Source: Candidatus Odinarchaeota archaeon (GTDB lineage Archaea; Asgardarchaeota; JAGGXT01). Taken from it: 7,397 bases of DNA. Below are positions 6,346-7,397 of this stretch, piece after piece. How positions within the stretch are numbered: the first letter of the stretch is position 1; every line of letters starts with the position of its first letter. The notes under the pieces are model-generated. The model did no database searches, had not been told where the DNA came from, and saw only the letters and a program-made list of their open reading frames with translations. The DNA is taken from NCBI GenBank assembly GCA_021162905.1, contig JAGGXT010000191.1, positions 1 to 7,397 of the forward strand, written 5' to 3'. The position numbers were made by a program, and so were the translations under genes.

Positions 6346-7053
6346 TTATAAGGTATATACACCTCCTGTTAGAAAGATAGTCAATAACACTGTTAATATT
6401 CCTACTAGAATCATAATACTTCCATATATTAAGGAATTTTTCCCCGACAGCCTTCCTAAGAATAAACCTAAGATGAATAATATACTAAGGTTCAACAATA
6501 TGGACGAAATAAATGCTAAATCTATTGAGATTATTTTTAAATTTGCCAATATATATGGAACTATACAAATTACTGCCGCTAGAGCGGGTGAAATACCATC
6601 GATTAGCGCTGCCAATATTGACGCAAATGAAGAAGCCTCTTCTATAATAGTGTTCTCAATATCTGCTCCTAGATTTTCTTCAAGCTCTCGCAGTTTCATA
6701 GCTCTTTCAGCTCTTTCCGTAATATATGCTCCTGTGAATCCGGAAATCCCCATCGCTATACTGCCACCAATACCCGCACTAATAATAATTCTCGGATCTA
6801 TAGTATTTGCCATAGCCGCACCAATAATAATTCCTAGTATTGTTAATGCACCATCAAAAGCATTCATTACAAAGTAACGTCTTCCGATTTCAGAAACTCC
6901 AGAAATTTCTATATACATTTTTATTCGTTTAATAAACGAAGATATTCTGACATGTCTTTCTTCATTTTCCTCATTTTTTTCTTCTTCGTAATTTTCTAGA
7001 AACTCTTCCGTGTCAAAATCTTGAACGCTATCCTCTTCCTCTTCACTACTCAC
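6346..7053 (-). CDS. VIT/CCC1-like (DUF125) membrane transporter, putative Fe/Mn transporter
   Basis: 235 residues. After a strongly acidic N-terminal tail (17 Asp/Glu in the first 33 residues) comes YFVMNAFDGALTILGIIIGA, the hallmark first helix of the VIT1/CCC1 family, with Asp67-Gly68 at the position of the transport-critical Asp of VIT1. Five membrane helices are visible (~62-82, 88-110, 142-168, 177-200, 208-230). The loop after helix 2 (ITERAERAMKLRELEENLGA then IENTIIEEA) is Glu-rich like the cytoplasmic metal-binding domain of VIT1, though much shorter. The likely role is H+-coupled export or sequestration of Fe2+ or Mn2+ at the cell membrane; the substrate is inferred from the family. 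Start: GTG 7053 with GGTGAG (7060-7065) 6 bases upstream. The acidic tail is unusual and may bind metal or be regulatory. It is convergent with the zinc-ribbon gene, so not in its operon. Confidence 0.85.
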   Translation of the reverse strand: MSSEEEEDSVQDFDTEEFLENYEEEKNEENEERHVRISSFIKRIKMYIEISGVSEIGRRYFVMNAFDGALTILGIIIGAAMANTIDPRIIISAGIGGSIAMGISGFTGAYITERAERAMKLRELEENLGADIENTIIEEASSFASILAALIDGISPALAAVICIVPYILANLKIISIDLAFISSILLNLSILFILGLFLGRLSGKNSLIYGSIMILVGILTVLLTIFLTGGVYTL

Positions 7054-7059
7054 TTCAAT

Positions 7060-7065
7060 CTCACC
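7060..7065 (-). promoter_or_regulatory. Shine-Dalgarno of the VIT-like gene
   Basis: On the minus strand GGTGAG lies 6 bases before GTG 7053. This supports the GTG start and therefore the acidic N-terminal tail as translated sequence. Confidence 0.65.
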
Positions 7066-7110
7066 AAATATTAAAAGGGGTTTATTTTTACTTAGAATTT
7101 GTTAATAATA

Positions 7111-7120
7111 GTTTTTAAAC
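7111..7120. promoter_or_regulatory. Possible two-way TATA element
   Basis: GTTTTTAAAC is almost its own reverse complement. On the minus strand it sits about 60 bases before the VIT-like start, consistent with a leader of ~35 bases. On the plus strand a start ~26 bases downstream falls near 7141, at the foot of the hairpin at 7139. It could serve both directions. Confidence 0.35.
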
Positions 7121-7138
7121 TTTTTTAACGTTGTTACG

Positions 7139-7232
7139 GATCATTTCGCAATGATCGGCGTGTAGCAGGTTCATCATCACACATTGTGCTCAGAATCTCC
7201 CCCTTTCTCGTCATTAAGGGGGTTCCTTTTTA
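7139..7232 (+). ncRNA. Candidate small structured RNA
   Basis: No protein gene fits here, but two hairpins bracket a ~90-base segment. The 5' hairpin is GATCATT / loop TCGC / AATGATC (7139-7156), a perfect 7-bp stem. The 3' hairpin is CCCCCTT / 10-base loop / AAGGGGG (7199-7222), followed by TTCCTTTTTATA, which looks like an intrinsic terminator. A TATA-like GTTTTTAAAC lies at the right distance upstream of 7139. The middle is richer in G+C than the flanks. I recognise no known RNA family. The T-run direction favours plus-strand transcription. It is a candidate only. Confidence 0.35.
7199..7230 (+). terminator. Stem-loop with T-run, intrinsic-terminator-like
   Basis: CCCCCTT (7199-7205) pairs perfectly with AAGGGGG (7216-7222) over a 10-base loop. 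It is followed by TTCC and then a run of five T at 7227-7231. No plus-strand protein gene ends just upstream, which is why a small RNA is suspected. Confidence 0.5.
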
Positions 7233-7248
7233 TACTTTATCTTTCATG

Positions 7249-7397
7249 CTTATATATTTTCTGAAAAAATTGCTTTGTTGAACAAATAAAGTTTGAGTCT
7301 GAGGTGACTTCACATTTGAACTCAACTCAGGTTCCCACGAACCTCACATCAACACCTTTCATATCGATATAACAACGTTATAAAATATGAAACGGAA
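7249..7397 (+). promoter_or_regulatory. Possible promoter and structured leader running out of the window
   Basis: CTTATATATTTT (7249-7260) is a good TATA candidate and would start transcripts near 7280. The following sequence can fold: TTGAGT (7293-7298) pairs with ACTCAA (7320-7325), and AGGTTC (7329-7334) pairs with GAACCT (7339-7344) over loop CCAC. TGAGGT (7300-7305) can pair with ACCTCA (7341-7346) as a competing, mutually exclusive pairing. ATATCGATAT at 7361-7370 is a perfect palindrome. An ATG at 7387 (ATGAAACGG) could open a gene beyond the window but has no Shine-Dalgarno. The regulatory role is speculative. Confidence 0.25.

Larger units (their letters stand above)
7126..7380. repeat. 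Inverted 11-bp pair bounding a 255-bp unit
   Basis: TAACGTTGTTA (7126-7136) recurs exactly inverted as TAACAACGTTA (7370-7380). The match extends outward to about 16 bp with one mismatch (TTTT-T/A-TAACGTTGTTA). The pair encloses the non-coding, hairpin-rich segment, like a miniature inverted-repeat element. No clear target-site duplication is visible, and the short AT-rich repeats could be chance. Confidence 0.3.

Noticed and set aside
6473..6877. 134-residue plus-strand ORF opposite the VIT-like gene
   Set aside because: It mirrors the membrane helices of the real gene (Ile/Ala-rich repeats) and has no Shine-Dalgarno.
7171..7216. C/D-box guide RNA on the minus strand (CTGA at 7190-7193 followed by TGATGA at 7171-7179)
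   Set aside because: The internal D'/C'-like pair is suggestive, but no convincing terminal box D follows at guide distance and the upstream box C (ATGACGA) is imperfect.
7387..7397. Start of a downstream protein gene at ATG 7387
   Set aside because: Only three complete codons (M-K-R) are in the window and there is no Shine-Dalgarno, so it is mentioned only in the leader entry.

Overview
The window looks archaeal. It is AT-rich. Genes are preceded by GGAGG or GGTG Shine-Dalgarno cores and by TATA-like boxes. The readable proteins are types common in archaea: a VIT/CCC1-like transporter of the archaeal DUF125 type, a secreted beta-helix protein with a C-terminal membrane anchor, a membrane protein ending in a zinc ribbon, and a metzincin-like secreted protease. 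A Thermoproteota-type lineage is my best guess, but nothing here fixes the species. No rRNA, confident tRNA, CRISPR array or transposase gene is visible.

Layout. Bases 1-1701 (+) hold a large metzincin-like protease gene split by a one-base frameshift near 1128. Its N-terminal half has two tandem, related beta-rich modules; its C-terminal half has HEVGHTVGIGD followed by CSNPQCVM. Bases 1749-3287 (+) hold a NosD-like right-handed beta-helix surface protein. Its signal peptide is readable only if translation starts at an ATA codon well placed behind a GGAGG. A divergent pair follows: a 78-residue unknown ORF (3416-3652, -) and an amidohydrolase-superfamily deaminase (3741-5120, +). Between them lies a 23-bp perfect inverted repeat, a plausible operator or shared promoter core. 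Just after the amidohydrolase is an N-terminally truncated, frameshifted remnant of an ECF transporter T component (5129-5583). A 202-residue membrane protein with a zinc ribbon follows (5617-6225), then a convergent VIT/CCC1-like transporter gene (6346-7053, -). Bases 7054-7397 have no recognisable protein gene but are rich in inverted repeats. They include a candidate ~90-nt RNA with a 5' hairpin and a terminator-like 3' hairpin, and a possible structured leader for a gene beyond the window.

How the genes may work together. The protease and the beta-helix protein form a cell-surface pair: the protease by family expectation, the beta-helix protein by its signal peptide and membrane anchor. 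The amidohydrolase plus ECF-T remnant suggests a former salvage-plus-uptake locus for a nucleoside, purine or similar heterocycle that lost its transporter. Three adjacent loci carry lesions: a frameshift, a missing canonical start, and a truncation plus frameshift. Each frameshift is repaired by adding one base to a short homopolymer, so sequencing or assembly error must be excluded before calling these genes decayed.
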